Shown here one piece after another: positions 14,709-24,152 of a stretch of 35,117 bases of DNA. The notes under the pieces were generated by a model. The model was not told where the DNA came from. It saw nothing but the letters and a program-made list of their open reading frames with translations, and searched no databases. Positions within the stretch are counted from its first letter, which is position 1. Each line of letters begins with the position of its first letter. Where the stretch lies: positions 1 to 35,117 of the forward strand of contig JADFZQ010000031.1 in the NCBI GenBank assembly GCA_015232455.1, read 5' to 3'. This DNA comes from Desulfamplus sp. GTDB taxonomy: Bacteria; Desulfobacterota; Desulfobacteria; Desulfobacterales; Desulfobacteraceae. The translations under genes were made by a program, and so were the position numbers.

Positions 14709-14725
14709 AGAACTTTAGTGTTGAA

Positions 14726-17700
14726 TCACTCCCCAGCTAACCAATGATAAGGTTTCCAGTAAATTTCTCTTACTTTATTAGAGACTTTTTTTCTCAATTC
14801 GCCCATTCTCTCAAGCAGATAGTAGATAGTTGGAACAACAACAAGGGTAAGAAATGTGGCAACCATAAGCCCAAATATCACAACTACTGCCATTGAACGC
14901 CACCATTGGCTTGATTCGCTTACCCATGAGATGCTCCAAGTATGAAAATCATAAGAGATACCTGTAACCATTGGAATCAAACCCAAAATTGTGGTTATTG
15001 CTGTAAGCATAACTGGACGCAACCTTGTTGCACCAGCAGAGACAACAGCCTCTTTTAGTTCAAATCCACGCTCTCTTAACTTGTTGATGTAGTCAATTAG
15101 AACAATGGCGTTATTTACAACAACACCAGCCAACGATATAACCCCAACACCAGTCATAATAATTCCAAATGATGATTTATAGAGTGTAAGACCTAAAAAA
15201 GCACCTCCAAGAGAGAGTATAACGGAAGTCATAATTATAAACGGCTGGATAATTGAGTTAAACATTGAGACCAAAATCAGAAAAATAAGAAGAAGTGCCA
15301 CCATAAATGCCTTAAACAGAAAATCTTGTGACTCTTGTTGATCTTCAAATTCACCTGCGAATTTAATTCTATAGCCAGGTGGCATATCAAATTTTTCTAA
15401 AATCTTTGCAGCTTGCTCCCTAACCACTGCACCTGGAACTTTATTTTCATCTACATTTGCCTTGACAGTTACAACTCGCTCGTTGTTTATTCGGGTAATA
15501 TCACCAATTGAGCCAGAAAATGTTATCTCTGCAAGTGTTGACAGTGGAATCATTGTGCCAGTGGGGGTTGGCAACATTAACTCATGTAGAACATCAACAA
15601 CTTTACGGTCTCCCTCTTTTAGTTGAACTGTTATGTCATAATCATCATCACCTTGCCTAAATGTTGAGACTTTAAGACCGTTATAAGCACTTTTAAGGGC
15701 AAATCCAATAGCGTCAGTTGTAAGACCAAAAAGAGCTGATTTCTGCCTATCAACCTTTACCTGAACAGATGGAATCCCCTCTACAAAATCGTCTCTTACA
15801 TCTTCAACATAAGGGATTTCAACAAGAATACTCTTTATCTTTTTAGCAATATCTCCTAACACCTGAAAGTTATCGCCTGATATTTCAATATTAATCGGGG
15901 CACCTGTGGGTGGTCCTTCCTCTTCCATTCCAACTGTTATCTTTCCACCTGGAATATCTTTTATACGCTCTCGTATCTCTTCTACTGTTTCGTATGTAGA
16001 GTGCTTCCTCTCTTCAAGCTCTAAAAATCTAATTCCTATGTTATTTGGTGTGTTAGAAGAGAATGATGAACCACCTTCTGGAGCAACAGTTGCCTGAATG
16101 TAGATGTTCTTAATATTCTCTAAGTCGCTTGGACCAAAAAACTCTTCTTTATTTGCCTTAGTGTGCAGCTTTGGAGAGAGTGCTTCAAGCGGTGTTATTC
16201 TATTTGAACTATTTATAAAGTTATTCTCTTTTGAGCTATTGATAAAGTTATTTCCTTGGGTTTTAGAGCTTGTATTATCAATGTTTGATTCTGATTTAGA
16301 TGCTTCTAAAACTCCAGATAAGGCAAATTCAACACGCTGAATTATTCTGTCAACATAATCAAGATCAGCACCTTCTGGCGTATCTACATTAACGTAGATT
16401 CCTTTTGGTTCAATTTCAGGGAAAAACTCAATCGGTTTTTCAATACCCACAACAATAAACCACACTTGAACCATCAAAACCAAAAGAGCAAACGAAATTC
16501 CAACAACAGTTATTGGAATCTCAAGGGCAAAATCAAGCATACCAGCGTAAAATTTCATAAAAAACCCCTTTATTTCTGCTGGCTGCTCAACAGCTCTTGA
16601 AATCTCCTCAATAGTTTTTGTTACTTCTTTAGTTTTAATATTTACGGATTGATTACTATCTATTGTCGGTCGGCTATCATCTGTTTTTGTTAAGCCTATT
16701 TTTTGCTTCATTAAAAGAGATGCCAAAGCTGGGTTGATAACCAATGCAACAAACAGACTTGCAGTAAGTGTAATTATAAGGGTAATTGGCAGATAGCTCA
16801 TAAATTCACCCATGATTCCGGGCCAATAGAGCATGGGTAAAAATGCACCAACAGTTGTGAGTGTAGAGCCAATAACAGGCCACGCAACTTCTGTTGTAGC
16901 TTTAATAGAAGCATCAAACCTACTTGCCCCTTGCTCCATGAATCGATCTATATTGTCAATAATAACAATGGCGTTATCAACAAGCATTCCCAGTGCTAAA
17001 GTCAGGCTAAAAAGCACCACCATATTTAAGGTAATGCCCATCATATAAAGGACTATAAATGTAAGCAGCATTGAAAACGGGATTGCACTGCTAACCATAA
17101 TTGCGTTTCTAAATCCCATTGTTAAAAAGATAACCACCATAACAAGAACCAGACCTGAATAGATATTATTCTCAAGGTCTGCCACCATATTTTTAATATC
17201 TTTGGTCTTATCCATTACTTTGGTGATTTCAGTCCCGGGAGGAGCTGTTTTCATCTTTTTTGCGATTATCTCGTCAACTTTTTCACTTATTGCAATTATA
17301 TTTTCACCAGATCGTTTTTTTACTGCAAGATTAATAGCCTCTCTACCATCAAGGCGTGAACGGCTCATCTCCTCTTTAAATCCATCAACAACTTTTGCAA
17401 CATCTTTAAGGTATATTGGCTCTCCATTATGAGTGCCAAGAACTAAACCATATATCTCTTCTGGAGTTTTAAATTCACCCGGCACTCTTAATTGAAATCT
17501 GCCGTTTCCAAGTCTTATTACACCACCTGAATTGTTTTGATTTTCGCTTTGAACAGCATTTTGAAAGCTCATTATGGTAAGTCCATAATAGGCAAGTTTT
17601 TCAGGCAAAACCTCAACTCTTATCTCCCGCTCTAATCCTCCTGTAACATCAACACCTAAAACTCCAGTTACAGCCTCAATATCATCTTCAAGGTCATCTG

Positions 17701-18169
17701 CTATTTTTTTAAGTGCAGGAAGTCCGCAAGTTCCAGAAAGAGAAAATACAACAATCGGCATTTCAGAAAAATTGACCTCAAATACATAAGGATCATCTTC
17801 AAGATCACTTGGGAGATCGCCCATCGCCTCGTCAACTTTATCTTTTACATCTTGCAAAGCCTTATCAATATTTGTTCCAGTTACAAATTCAATATTTATT
17901 GATGATAACCCTTCAGAACTAACTGATTGAATCTTTTTTAATCCATCAAGCCCTTTTAGCTTTTTCTCAATCTCAATAGTTACAGAGGTCTCCATATCTG
18001 AAGGCGAAACTCCTCGGTAAGTTGTTGAGACAAAAACATTTGGAATGGTTATGTCAGGATCACTCTCTCTTGGCAGAGAATTGTAAGAATAGACACCAAA
18101 GATAGTGATAAGAATAGACAGCACAACAACGCTGATGCTATTTTTAACGGCAATTTCAGGAATAATCAC
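14726..18169 (-). CDS. RND-family efflux pump inner-membrane transporter (AcrB/HAE1-like)
   Basis: The protein has 1147 residues, somewhat longer than the family's usual 1020-1050. The N-terminus MIIPEIAVKNSISVVVLSIL is membrane segment 1, and PDITIPNVFVSTTYRGVSP is typical. The proton-relay segment contains LALGMLVDNAIVIIDNIDR. The second half repeats the fold, with SLAGVVVNNAIVLIDYIN. The extra length is mainly two linkers: one around residues 500-530, and a Ser/Asn-rich insert at about 617-672 with a 27-base tandem repeat. It should export drugs, lipids or metals using the proton gradient. The GTG start overlaps the adaptor stop by 4 bases (GTGA). No TolC-type gene is in the window. Confidence 0.93.
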   Translation of the reverse strand: MIIPEIAVKNSISVVVLSILITIFGVYSYNSLPRESDPDITIPNVFVSTTYRGVSPSDMETSVTIEIEKKLKGLDGLKKIQSVSSEGLSSINIEFVTGTNIDKALQDVKDKVDEAMGDLPSDLEDDPYVFEVNFSEMPIVVFSLSGTCGLPALKKIADDLEDDIEAVTGVLGVDVTGGLEREIRVEVLPEKLAYYGLTIMSFQNAVQSENQNNSGGVIRLGNGRFQLRVPGEFKTPEEIYGLVLGTHNGEPIYLKDVAKVVDGFKEEMSRSRLDGREAINLAVKKRSGENIIAISEKVDEIIAKKMKTAPPGTEITKVMDKTKDIKNMVADLENNIYSGLVLVMVVIFLTMGFRNAIMVSSAIPFSMLLTFIVLYMMGITLNMVVLFSLTLALGMLVDNAIVIIDNIDRFMEQGASRFDASIKATTEVAWPVIGSTLTTVGAFLPMLYWPGIMGEFMSYLPITLIITLTASLFVALVINPALASLLMKQKIGLTKTDDSRPTIDSNQSVNIKTKEVTKTIEEISRAVEQPAEIKGFFMKFYAGMLDFALEIPITVVGISFALLVLMVQVWFIVVGIEKPIEFFPEIEPKGIYVNVDTPEGADLDYVDRIIQRVEFALSGVLEASKSESNIDNTSSKTQGNNFINSSKENNFINSSNRITPLEALSPKLHTKANKEEFFGPSDLENIKNIYIQATVAPEGGSSFSSNTPNNIGIRFLELEERKHSTYETVEEIRERIKDIPGGKITVGMEEEGPPTGAPINIEISGDNFQVLGDIAKKIKSILVEIPYVEDVRDDFVEGIPSVQVKVDRQKSALFGLTTDAIGFALKSAYNGLKVSTFRQGDDDYDITVQLKEGDRKVVDVLHELMLPTPTGTMIPLSTLAEITFSGSIGDITRINNERVVTVKANVDENKVPGAVVREQAAKILEKFDMPPGYRIKFAGEFEDQQESQDFLFKAFMVALLLIFLILVSMFNSIIQPFIIMTSVILSLGGAFLGLTLYKSSFGIIMTGVGVISLAGVVVNNAIVLIDYINKLRERGFELKEAVVSAGATRLRPVMLTAITTILGLIPMVTGISYDFHTWSISWVSESSQWWRSMAVVVIFGLMVATFLTLVVVPTIYYLLERMGELRKKVSNKVREIYWKPYHWLAGE
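16203..16256 (-). repeat. 27-bp in-frame tandem duplication in the RND pump
   Basis: Units 16203-16229 and 16230-16256 encode the twin peptides NNFINSSK and NNFINSSN. They differ at a few bases and lie in the Ser/Asn-rich insert of the second periplasmic region. Confidence 0.75.
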
Positions 18170-19383
18170 AGTGCATACCCCTCAAGTTCAGTTACAGTGT
18201 GAACAACTTTGATTGCTTGCCCATTTTCAACATCTCGATGACCTTCAACTATTAGGTTTTGCCCCTGCTCAAGTCCATCTTTTACTTCAACTATCCACTT
18301 TTCCATTATCCCAAGGGATATGTTTTTCTTAACCGCTTTTCCATTCTCCTCAATAAATACAAACTGCTCATCTCCTCTTGAGATAACGCTGTAAAATGGA
18401 ATTGTTATGGTATCTTTAACCTCTTTTTTAACAACATTGGCACGAATAAACATTCCGGGCAGAATCTTTCTGTCGGAATTATCAAGAGCTAACTCTAAAC
18501 GATAGATGCGTGCTGCTGTATCTGGAACAGGTGAAAGAAAATATTTCTCTCCAGTTACTTTAAGATCATTGAGTGCCTTAACAGTAAGTTCAACGTGGGT
18601 AAGGGGTATTACTGCTGGCATATCAGATTCAGGAATACCAACCACAGCCTTTACTTTGTCTATTTTGACAATCTGACAAATAGGGTCGCCCACAGATAGA
18701 AGAAGACCTTTTTTTGCATCTAAATGAGTTATAACACCTGACATAGGAGATTGTATAACGCAGCGATCAAGCAAAAGACGGGCATTGGCAACCTCAGTAG
18801 AGGCAAGGGCAACATTGGTCTGTTTAGCTTCAAGCTGTGCTTGAGAGACTATTCCTTTGTTATATACAGATTTATCACGATTCAAATCTGCCACTGCCAA
18901 TTTATAAGAGGCTTCAGCTCTATTGAGTGCGATTTTATAATCATCGGTCTCAATGCGGGCAAGAACTTCACCAGCTTTAACCTCATCTCCCTCTTTTACA
19001 AGAACCTCTGCAACTGTTCCGTGAGATTCTGACTTAAGAGAAAGCTCTGTCCAAGGCTCGATAGTTCCGGGAAGGTTTATGCTATCTTTTATGTTTCTCA
19101 ACGCTAAGGGCATTATAACCGTGTTTATTAGAGGCTTGTCCTTTACAAGTGCAGATGCTTTTTCTGTCTCAATAGATTTCATCTCACTCTTTATAGTCCC
19201 AAAAAGAACTACAATTAGAACTATCATTCCAAGAAGAAGCAATCTTGGAATTGAACGCCATATAAAATTTAGAATTTTTGCCCTTGTTGAACGTGGTTTG
19301 TATTGTGATTTATATTTTGGGTAATGCAAGTTATCTTCTCTTGTTTGTATCTCTTTGTCATCATAGTAAGGCTCATTTTCCAT
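18166..19383 (-). CDS. RND efflux periplasmic adaptor (membrane fusion protein)
   Basis: The protein has 405 residues. A charged cytoplasmic N-terminus precedes one membrane segment (about residues 46-66, PRLLLLGMIVLIVVLFGTI). The biotinyl-lipoyl hairpin domain follows: INLPGTIEPWTELSLKSE, GTVAEVLVKEGDEVKAGEVL, an alpha-hairpin with NRAEASYKLAVADLNRDK, and VIQSPMSGVITHLDAKKG. The beta-barrel part has LPGMFIRANVV. It would bridge the RND pump and an outer-membrane channel. AAGGA lies 10 bases before the ATG. The pump gene follows with a 4-base overlap, so both are co-translated. Confidence 0.93.
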   Translation of the reverse strand: MENEPYYDDKEIQTREDNLHYPKYKSQYKPRSTRAKILNFIWRSIPRLLLLGMIVLIVVLFGTIKSEMKSIETEKASALVKDKPLINTVIMPLALRNIKDSINLPGTIEPWTELSLKSESHGTVAEVLVKEGDEVKAGEVLARIETDDYKIALNRAEASYKLAVADLNRDKSVYNKGIVSQAQLEAKQTNVALASTEVANARLLLDRCVIQSPMSGVITHLDAKKGLLLSVGDPICQIVKIDKVKAVVGIPESDMPAVIPLTHVELTVKALNDLKVTGEKYFLSPVPDTAARIYRLELALDNSDRKILPGMFIRANVVKKEVKDTITIPFYSVISRGDEQFVFIEENGKAVKKNISLGIMEKWIVEVKDGLEQGQNLIVEGHRDVENGQAIKVVHTVTELEGYAL

Positions 19384-19479
19384 TGCTATTTTATCCTTGA
19401 TTATTGATTATTTTATTCAAAAGGCAGGATTATTTGGAAAAGAAGACCCTCTATCCTATTGTGGAAGGAGGGTTATGGT

Positions 19480-19625
19480 TATACTTTAAACGGTCATAAA
19501 AATGCCTGATAGCCCCTCCGTTATATTATTCCCCTCTCCTCGGGAGAGGGGTTAGGGGTGAGGCAAGTAATATAACAAAGTAGAATTATATATACAAAAC
19601 TCAACTTATGACCGAAAGCAGTATA
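19480..19625. mobile_element. IS630-related mini-element (MITE), about 142 bp between TA dinucleotides
   Basis: The left end is TACTTTAAACGGTCATAA and the right end is the complement-like CAACTTATGACCGAAAGCAGTA, each flanked by TA. Inside lies a second palindrome, CCCCTCTCC/GGAGAGGGG, with a GTTATATTA/TAATATAAC pair around it, suggesting a nested repeat. The element ends 8 bases from the asd stop. Its ends match those of 29490-29561 and of the IS-like end at 34975. Confidence 0.7.
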
Positions 19626-19632
19626 TTTAGGA

Positions 19633-20748
19633 CTAATTTATATGTTCAAGCACTATTCTTAAAATTCTACGGATTGGTTCAGCAGCACCCCAAAGTAGCT
19701 GATCTCCAACCGAAAATGCTGTTAGATAATTTGGTCCTAAGTTCATCTTTCTTATTCTTCCAACAGGAACTGTTAATGTTCCTGTTACAGCCGCTGGTGT
19801 CAGTGCTGTTATAGAATCCTCTTTTGTGTTTGGAACTATTTTAACCCAATCGTTATTTGAAGCTAACATTGAGTTTATCTCGTCTAATGGAACATCTTTT
19901 TTAAGTTTAATTGTAAATGCTTGGCTGTGGCATCTCATTGCACCAATACGGATACACTGCCCATCAATTGGAATAGGGTTATTTTGTCTTCCTAAGATTT
20001 TGTTTGTCTCGGCAAAACCTTTCCACTCTTCGCGAGTCTGACCATTTTCCATAGCCTTGTCAATCCAAGGTATAAGATTTGCAGCAAGAGGCACTGACCA
20101 GATATCTACAGGTAGTGCATCTGAACGGATCGTTTTGGTTACGTTTCTGTCAAGATCAAGTATAGCAGAATCACTATTTCCTAAATATGCTTTTGCCCTA
20201 TCACCTATAACTTTCATCTGATTTACAAGCTCTCTCATATTTTTAGCACCAGCACCAGATGCAGCTTGATAGGTCATAGAGGTCAACCACTCTACAAGAT
20301 CGTTTTCAAATAATCCACCAAGAGCCATGAGCATTAGAGAAACAGTGCAGTTCCCGCCGATAAAATCTTTAATTCCTGAATCAAGTCCCTCATCAATTAC
20401 TTGGCGGTTTACAGGATCAAGGACAATAATGCTATTTTTCTCCATACGAAGTGTTGAAGCAGCATCAATCCAGTAACCAGACCACCCTTTTTTTCTAAGC
20501 TCTCCATAAACTGCTTGAGTGTAAGAGCCTCCCTGACAAGTTACAACAATGTCCATCTGTGAGAGCAAATTAATATCATTAGCATTCATAAGAAGTGGAA
20601 TATCAACACCAATATCTGGTCCTTTCTCTCCAACTTGTGATGTTGAAAAAAAGAGTGGCTCAAAACCTTTAAAATCTCCTTCTGCTAACATTCTCTCCAT
20701 AAGAACAGAACCAACCATTCCACGCCAACCTACAAAACCGACTCTCAT
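19633..20748 (-). CDS. asd: Aspartate-semialdehyde dehydrogenase
   Basis: The protein has 371 residues and is close to the E. coli-type enzyme along its full length: [18 protein letters not shown] (NADP-binding GxxGxxG), [27 protein letters not shown], the catalytic [10 protein letters not shown] (Cys134), [14 protein letters not shown], and the substrate-binding [14 protein letters not shown]. It reduces aspartyl phosphate to aspartate semialdehyde, supplying lysine/diaminopimelate, methionine and threonine. Many Desulfobacterota carry a different Asd subtype; the strong resemblance to the gammaproteobacterial form is noted without a claim of transfer. It is transcribed leftward after mnmE with a 42-base gap. 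Confidence 0.96.
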   Translation of the reverse strand: MRVGFVGWRGMVGSVLMERMLAEGDFKGFEPLFFSTSQVGEKGPDIGVDIPLLMNANDINLLSQMDIVVTCQGGSYTQAVYGELRKKGWSGYWIDAASTLRMEKNSIIVLDPVNRQVIDEGLDSGIKDFIGGNCTVSLMLMALGGLFENDLVEWLTSMTYQAASGAGAKNMRELVNQMKVIGDRAKAYLGNSDSAILDLDRNVTKTIRSDALPVDIWSVPLAANLIPWIDKAMENGQTREEWKGFAETNKILGRQNNPIPIDGQCIRIGAMRCHSQAFTIKLKKDVPLDEINSMLASNNDWVKIVPNTKEDSITALTPAAVTGTLTVPVGRIRKMNLGPNYLTAFSVGDQLLWGAAEPIRRILRIVLEHIN

Positions 20749-20790
20749 AATTTTTTCCTCCTTAAGATTAATGCGAACATCTGTTTTTAT

Positions 20791-22443
20791 CTATTTTCCT
20801 ATGCAAAACTTACTAAAAATATTATCTAAAATATCAACTCCAGCACTATCGCCTGTTATCTCTCCTAAAGAGTCAATAGCGTCTCTTATATCAATTGCCA
20901 AAGTCTCTTCCCCAAAGCCTTTAAAACTATCTTTAGAATTAAAACTACTAAAGCTGCCCAGCATCAAATTTTCAAGTGCTAACCCAAGGCTTTCTGATGC
21001 TTTTTTTAAAGCTGTTTTATGCCTTATATTTGGCACAACAGAAGATAAATGGTTTATATTTATAACACAACCAGAATATAGAGAATTTTGATTAGATAGC
21101 TTCTTATCGCAGTTAAGATTACTACTTGTATTTAGATTATTAATTTTTAAATTAGAAACTGCAACTTCACCTATCTTTTTCCGTAAAATATCAATTCCAA
21201 TATTACACTTAGCAGATATTTGAACAACAGGTATTGTTGGAAATTTATCAAGCAGAGAGTTTATACAGCTTTCCAGATAATTTTGCCCATCCCCATCCCT
21301 TCCCGAGGGGAGGGAATAATTATTTCCCCTCCCAATTGAGGAGGGAGTGGAGGGTGGAGTAACAGAAATTGCCAATTTATCTTTATCTAAATTATCGATC
21401 TTGTTAAGGACAATAATAGCTTTTTTATCAACTGGAACTGTCTCTTGAACTCTTTTGCATAGAGACTCAAAGTTTTTAGACAAAAGAATAGTAGAGATAT
21501 CTTCTACAAACAGAACCATGTCAGATTCAACTATATTCTCTTTTGCCTTTTTAATGCCTATTTTTTCAACAGGATCATCTGTCTCGTGAATGCCAGCAGT
21601 GTCAGAGATAATAAATGGAATTCCATTAATATTTATGCTCTCCTCGATCAAATCACGAGTCGTTCCGGGAAATTGAGTTACAATAGACCTCTCTCTTTCT
21701 AATAGCCGATTCATTAAACTTGATTTTCCAACATTTGGAGGACCACAAATAGCAATTTTCAATCCATCTTTAAGAAAATGGGCATCTTCATATCTTTTTA
21801 TAGCACTATTACATATATCAAGCACTCCATTAACAACTTCAATGGCTCTATTATTCTGGTTGTTTTCAACCTTTGTCTGATTTTTTTCAACAATATGGCT
21901 AATCTCTTCTGGAAAATCAATAGATACCTCAATCTGTGCAAGAAGTGAAATAAGCTCTTCTCTTGCACTCGCTATAGTATCTCTTAAATGTCCAACTCCT
22001 TGAGAAACCGCTGTTTTAAGCGAAACTAAAGACCTTGCATTTATAATATCAGCAACTGCCTCAGCTTGCGTTAAATCAATACGACCATTTAGAAAGGCTC
22101 TTTTTGTAAACTCTCCGGGTTCAGCAAGACGAACATCTTTTGAAAGGATAAGCTCTAAGATGGATTGCATTACAATTGCCCCTGAATGGGCATGAACTTC
22201 AATAACATCTTCAGTAGTATATGAGCGGGGGGCAAGCATTGGAATGAGAAGAACTTCATCAAGGATAGAGTTTTCAGAATCATCAACAATATAGCCATGC
22301 ACTACTTTGTGAGATTCAATAGATGAGGGTTTACTAAATATCTGAGAGACAACCTCAACTGCCCGTGAGCCAGAGATTCGGATAATACCGATACCTCCAG
22401 CTCCCGGTGGAGTTGCAATAGCTGCAATAGTGTCTGTTACCAT
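20791..22443 (-). CDS. mnmE: tRNA modification GTPase MnmE (TrmE)
   Basis: The protein has 550 residues, versus about 450-460 usual. The N-terminal tetrahydrofolate-binding domain begins DTIAAIATPPGAGGIGIIR. The helical domain has AEPGEFTKRAFLNGRIDLTQAEAVAD. G-domain motifs are GPPNVGKSS (about 232-240), GTTRD, DTAG, NKID and SAK, and the C-terminal FCIGK is the conserved catalytic cysteine motif. With MnmG it modifies U34 of tRNAs. The excess length comes from a repeat-derived insert between NKID and SAK (about residues 362-387) and an Asn/Ser/Leu-rich insert near the C-terminal helices. The reading frame is intact and all motifs are kept, so the protein is probably functional. Confidence 0.97.
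   Translation of the reverse strand: MVTDTIAAIATPPGAGGIGIIRISGSRAVEVVSQIFSKPSSIESHKVVHGYIVDDSENSILDEVLLIPMLAPRSYTTEDVIEVHAHSGAIVMQSILELILSKDVRLAEPGEFTKRAFLNGRIDLTQAEAVADIINARSLVSLKTAVSQGVGHLRDTIASAREELISLLAQIEVSIDFPEEISHIVEKNQTKVENNQNNRAIEVVNGVLDICNSAIKRYEDAHFLKDGLKIAICGPPNVGKSSLMNRLLERERSIVTQFPGTTRDLIEESININGIPFIISDTAGIHETDDPVEKIGIKKAKENIVESDMVLFVEDISTILLSKNFESLCKRVQETVPVDKKAIIVLNKIDNLDKDKLAISVTPPSTPSSIGRGNNYSLPSGRDGDGQNYLESCINSLLDKFPTIPVVQISAKCNIGIDILRKKIGEVAVSNLKINNLNTSSNLNCDKKLSNQNSLYSGCVININHLSSVVPNIRHKTALKKASESLGLALENLMLGSFSSFNSKDSFKGFGEETLAIDIRDAIDSLGEITGDSAGVDILDNIFSKFCIGK
21283..21360 (-). repeat. GC-rich palindromic repeat inserted in frame in mnmE
   Basis: This C/G-rich stretch in an AT-rich gene contains CCCTCC...GGAGGG type hairpins. 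It encodes VTPPSTPSSIGRG and SLPSGRDGDGQ, unlike any MnmE segment. It lies between the G4 and G5 motifs. A related palindrome (CCCCTCTCC/GGAGAGGGG) sits inside the mini-element at 19480-19625. Confidence 0.7.
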
Positions 22444-22453
22444 TTGATAGCAT

Positions 22454-24130
22454 CTATTTTTTAAAAGGTTTCCTGCGTTTAAATGAGCTTTTTTTAGGAA
22501 AGATAACTAAACGCCTATAGTAACCATCGCCCATACTTTGAGTTCTAACCCTTGGATCGTCTTTTAATGCAAGGTGAATAACTCTTCTGTCCTGTGCTGT
22601 CATCTGGTTAATTGTAGCTGGCTTTCCAGTTTTTTTCGCTTTATCTGCCATTTTATAGGCAAGGGTTTTGAGATTTGCTTTTCTGGTCTCCATATAGCCT
22701 TCAATATCAACCTTAAGCCTTACCCTTGACTCACTAAATTTATTAATGATCTTATCAGTTAGATACTGCATTGCCTCAAGAGTTTGACCTCTTCTACCAA
22801 TGAGAACGCCAGAGTTACCACCTTCAACCTTTAGAAGTAATCTGTCTTCATCGCTTTGGGCTGTAACTGTTGCATCGTCAGTAATTAAAGCTATCATTTT
22901 TTGTAAGGTATCCCTACCTACACGCATAGCCTCTTCAGATACATCAACGGGAATCTCACCTTTGTACTTAGGAGGATAACCATCATCACGCTCGTCATAG
23001 GTCTCGATAATTTCATCATCATCTTTTATGTATGGGGCATCATCTTCTTCTGAACCAGCACGTTCTGAAACATCTCCATGAAAATCCTCATTGAGAAATT
23101 CATCATCTATATCAGTTTTATACTGCCCGTTATCATCAGTCAGGTTATTTTCTTTATCAGAGCCATTTTTCTCAATTAATTCAATCTCTTTAACAGATTC
23201 ATTTGTTTTTGGAAACTCTCTTTTTTTATGATGAGAGCTTCTTTTTTTATCTACTTTTGGAGTTGCTGTTGATTCAGCAGAATCCATTGCCTCAATAGCT
23301 TCGTTTAAGAGATCATCTCCATCATCTCTTAGCCATGTATCTCTCTTTTTTGGACGATTTTTGTTACGGCTATATTGTTTAGGAGTATCTGGTTTTGCAC
23401 TTGTCCCATGTTTTCCTCTACCCTGTTTTTTTGGTACAAGTTTATCTTCAGTAAGACTTTCAAGATTAGAGTCATCATTTAGAATTGTTTGAGCATTTAA
23501 TTCATTAGATGTAGATTGAGTAGCCGCAATTTCATCAGTTGAAGATTGTTCAGAAGATATTTTTCCACTTAGTGATTTTCTTCCAGAAGTTCTACCTTTT
23601 TTTGATTTGGGGTGGGAAGTTCTTTCTCCTGAAACTCTCTTTCTATTTTCCAAATCTTTTTTATTGCCATCTATCTCTTTTACACTCTCTTTTATATTTT
23701 CGTTCTCAACACTATTTTCAATACTGAGAGATTCAATATTCTCTTCTATCTTATCTTGGTCTTGTCCAACAACATCGCCTAAAATGCTATCTTGTTTTGA
23801 ATCACTCTTTACAGATATTAAATTTTCTGAGTAAGGTCTATCTATTGATGGCTTTATCTCTTTTCCAAATGCCTCATCAACGATAGACATAACACCTGCT
23901 CTATCAGAGTCATAAGAAGAACCATATTCAGACTCTCCGCCTTTATCTCTCTTTTCAGGGAGAGTTACTCTGATTTTAGCTTTTTTAACACCTACAATAC
24001 CAAAAATACCAGTTGAGCCAGATGAAATTACATCATATACAAGATTTTTTTTCGCAATATTTAAAGTTGAACAGGCGTTTTCAATAGCATTATCAACATT
24101 TTTGCCTTCAAATTCCTGAGTTTGTCTCAT
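22454..24130 (-). CDS. jag: RNA-binding protein Jag/KhpB (Jag-N, KH, R3H) with a very long linker
   Basis: The start at ATG 24130 (558 residues) avoids overlap with yidC and has GGAGGT upstream (24144-24149, spacing 13). The Jag-N domain is at about residues 1-55 (EFEGKNVDNAIENACSTLNI, GIFGIVGVKKAKIRV). The KH domain is near 415-480 with GVLIGRRGQTLEAMQYL. The R3H domain is near 490-550 with MTAQDRRVIHLALKDD and RRLVIFPKK. The roughly 350 residues between are Ser/Glu/Asp/Lys-rich and probably disordered; typical Jag proteins are about 200-300 residues. It binds RNA and is co-encoded with the YidC insertase. It lies 22 bases after yidC and 10 before mnmE. Confidence 0.92.
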   Translation of the reverse strand: MRQTQEFEGKNVDNAIENACSTLNIAKKNLVYDVISSGSTGIFGIVGVKKAKIRVTLPEKRDKGGESEYGSSYDSDRAGVMSIVDEAFGKEIKPSIDRPYSENLISVKSDSKQDSILGDVVGQDQDKIEENIESLSIENSVENENIKESVKEIDGNKKDLENRKRVSGERTSHPKSKKGRTSGRKSLSGKISSEQSSTDEIAATQSTSNELNAQTILNDDSNLESLTEDKLVPKKQGRGKHGTSAKPDTPKQYSRNKNRPKKRDTWLRDDGDDLLNEAIEAMDSAESTATPKVDKKRSSHHKKREFPKTNESVKEIELIEKNGSDKENNLTDDNGQYKTDIDDEFLNEDFHGDVSERAGSEEDDAPYIKDDDEIIETYDERDDGYPPKYKGEIPVDVSEEAMRVGRDTLQKMIALITDDATVTAQSDEDRLLLKVEGGNSGVLIGRRGQTLEAMQYLTDKIINKFSESRVRLKVDIEGYMETRKANLKTLAYKMADKAKKTGKPATINQMTAQDRRVIHLALKDDPRVRTQSMGDGYYRRLVIFPKKSSFKRRKPFKK

Positions 24131-24152
24131 AATATCAATAAATACCTCCGAT

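Noticed and set aside
15220-15260. AGTCATAATTATAAACGG as another mini-element end
   Set aside because: It lies in the conserved coding sequence of the RND pump and lacks the partner end and TA flanks.
20549-21091. 180-codon open frame on the plus strand
   Set aside because: It runs antisense across the ends of asd and mnmE. Composition is Ser/Leu/Pro-rich with no recognisable domain.
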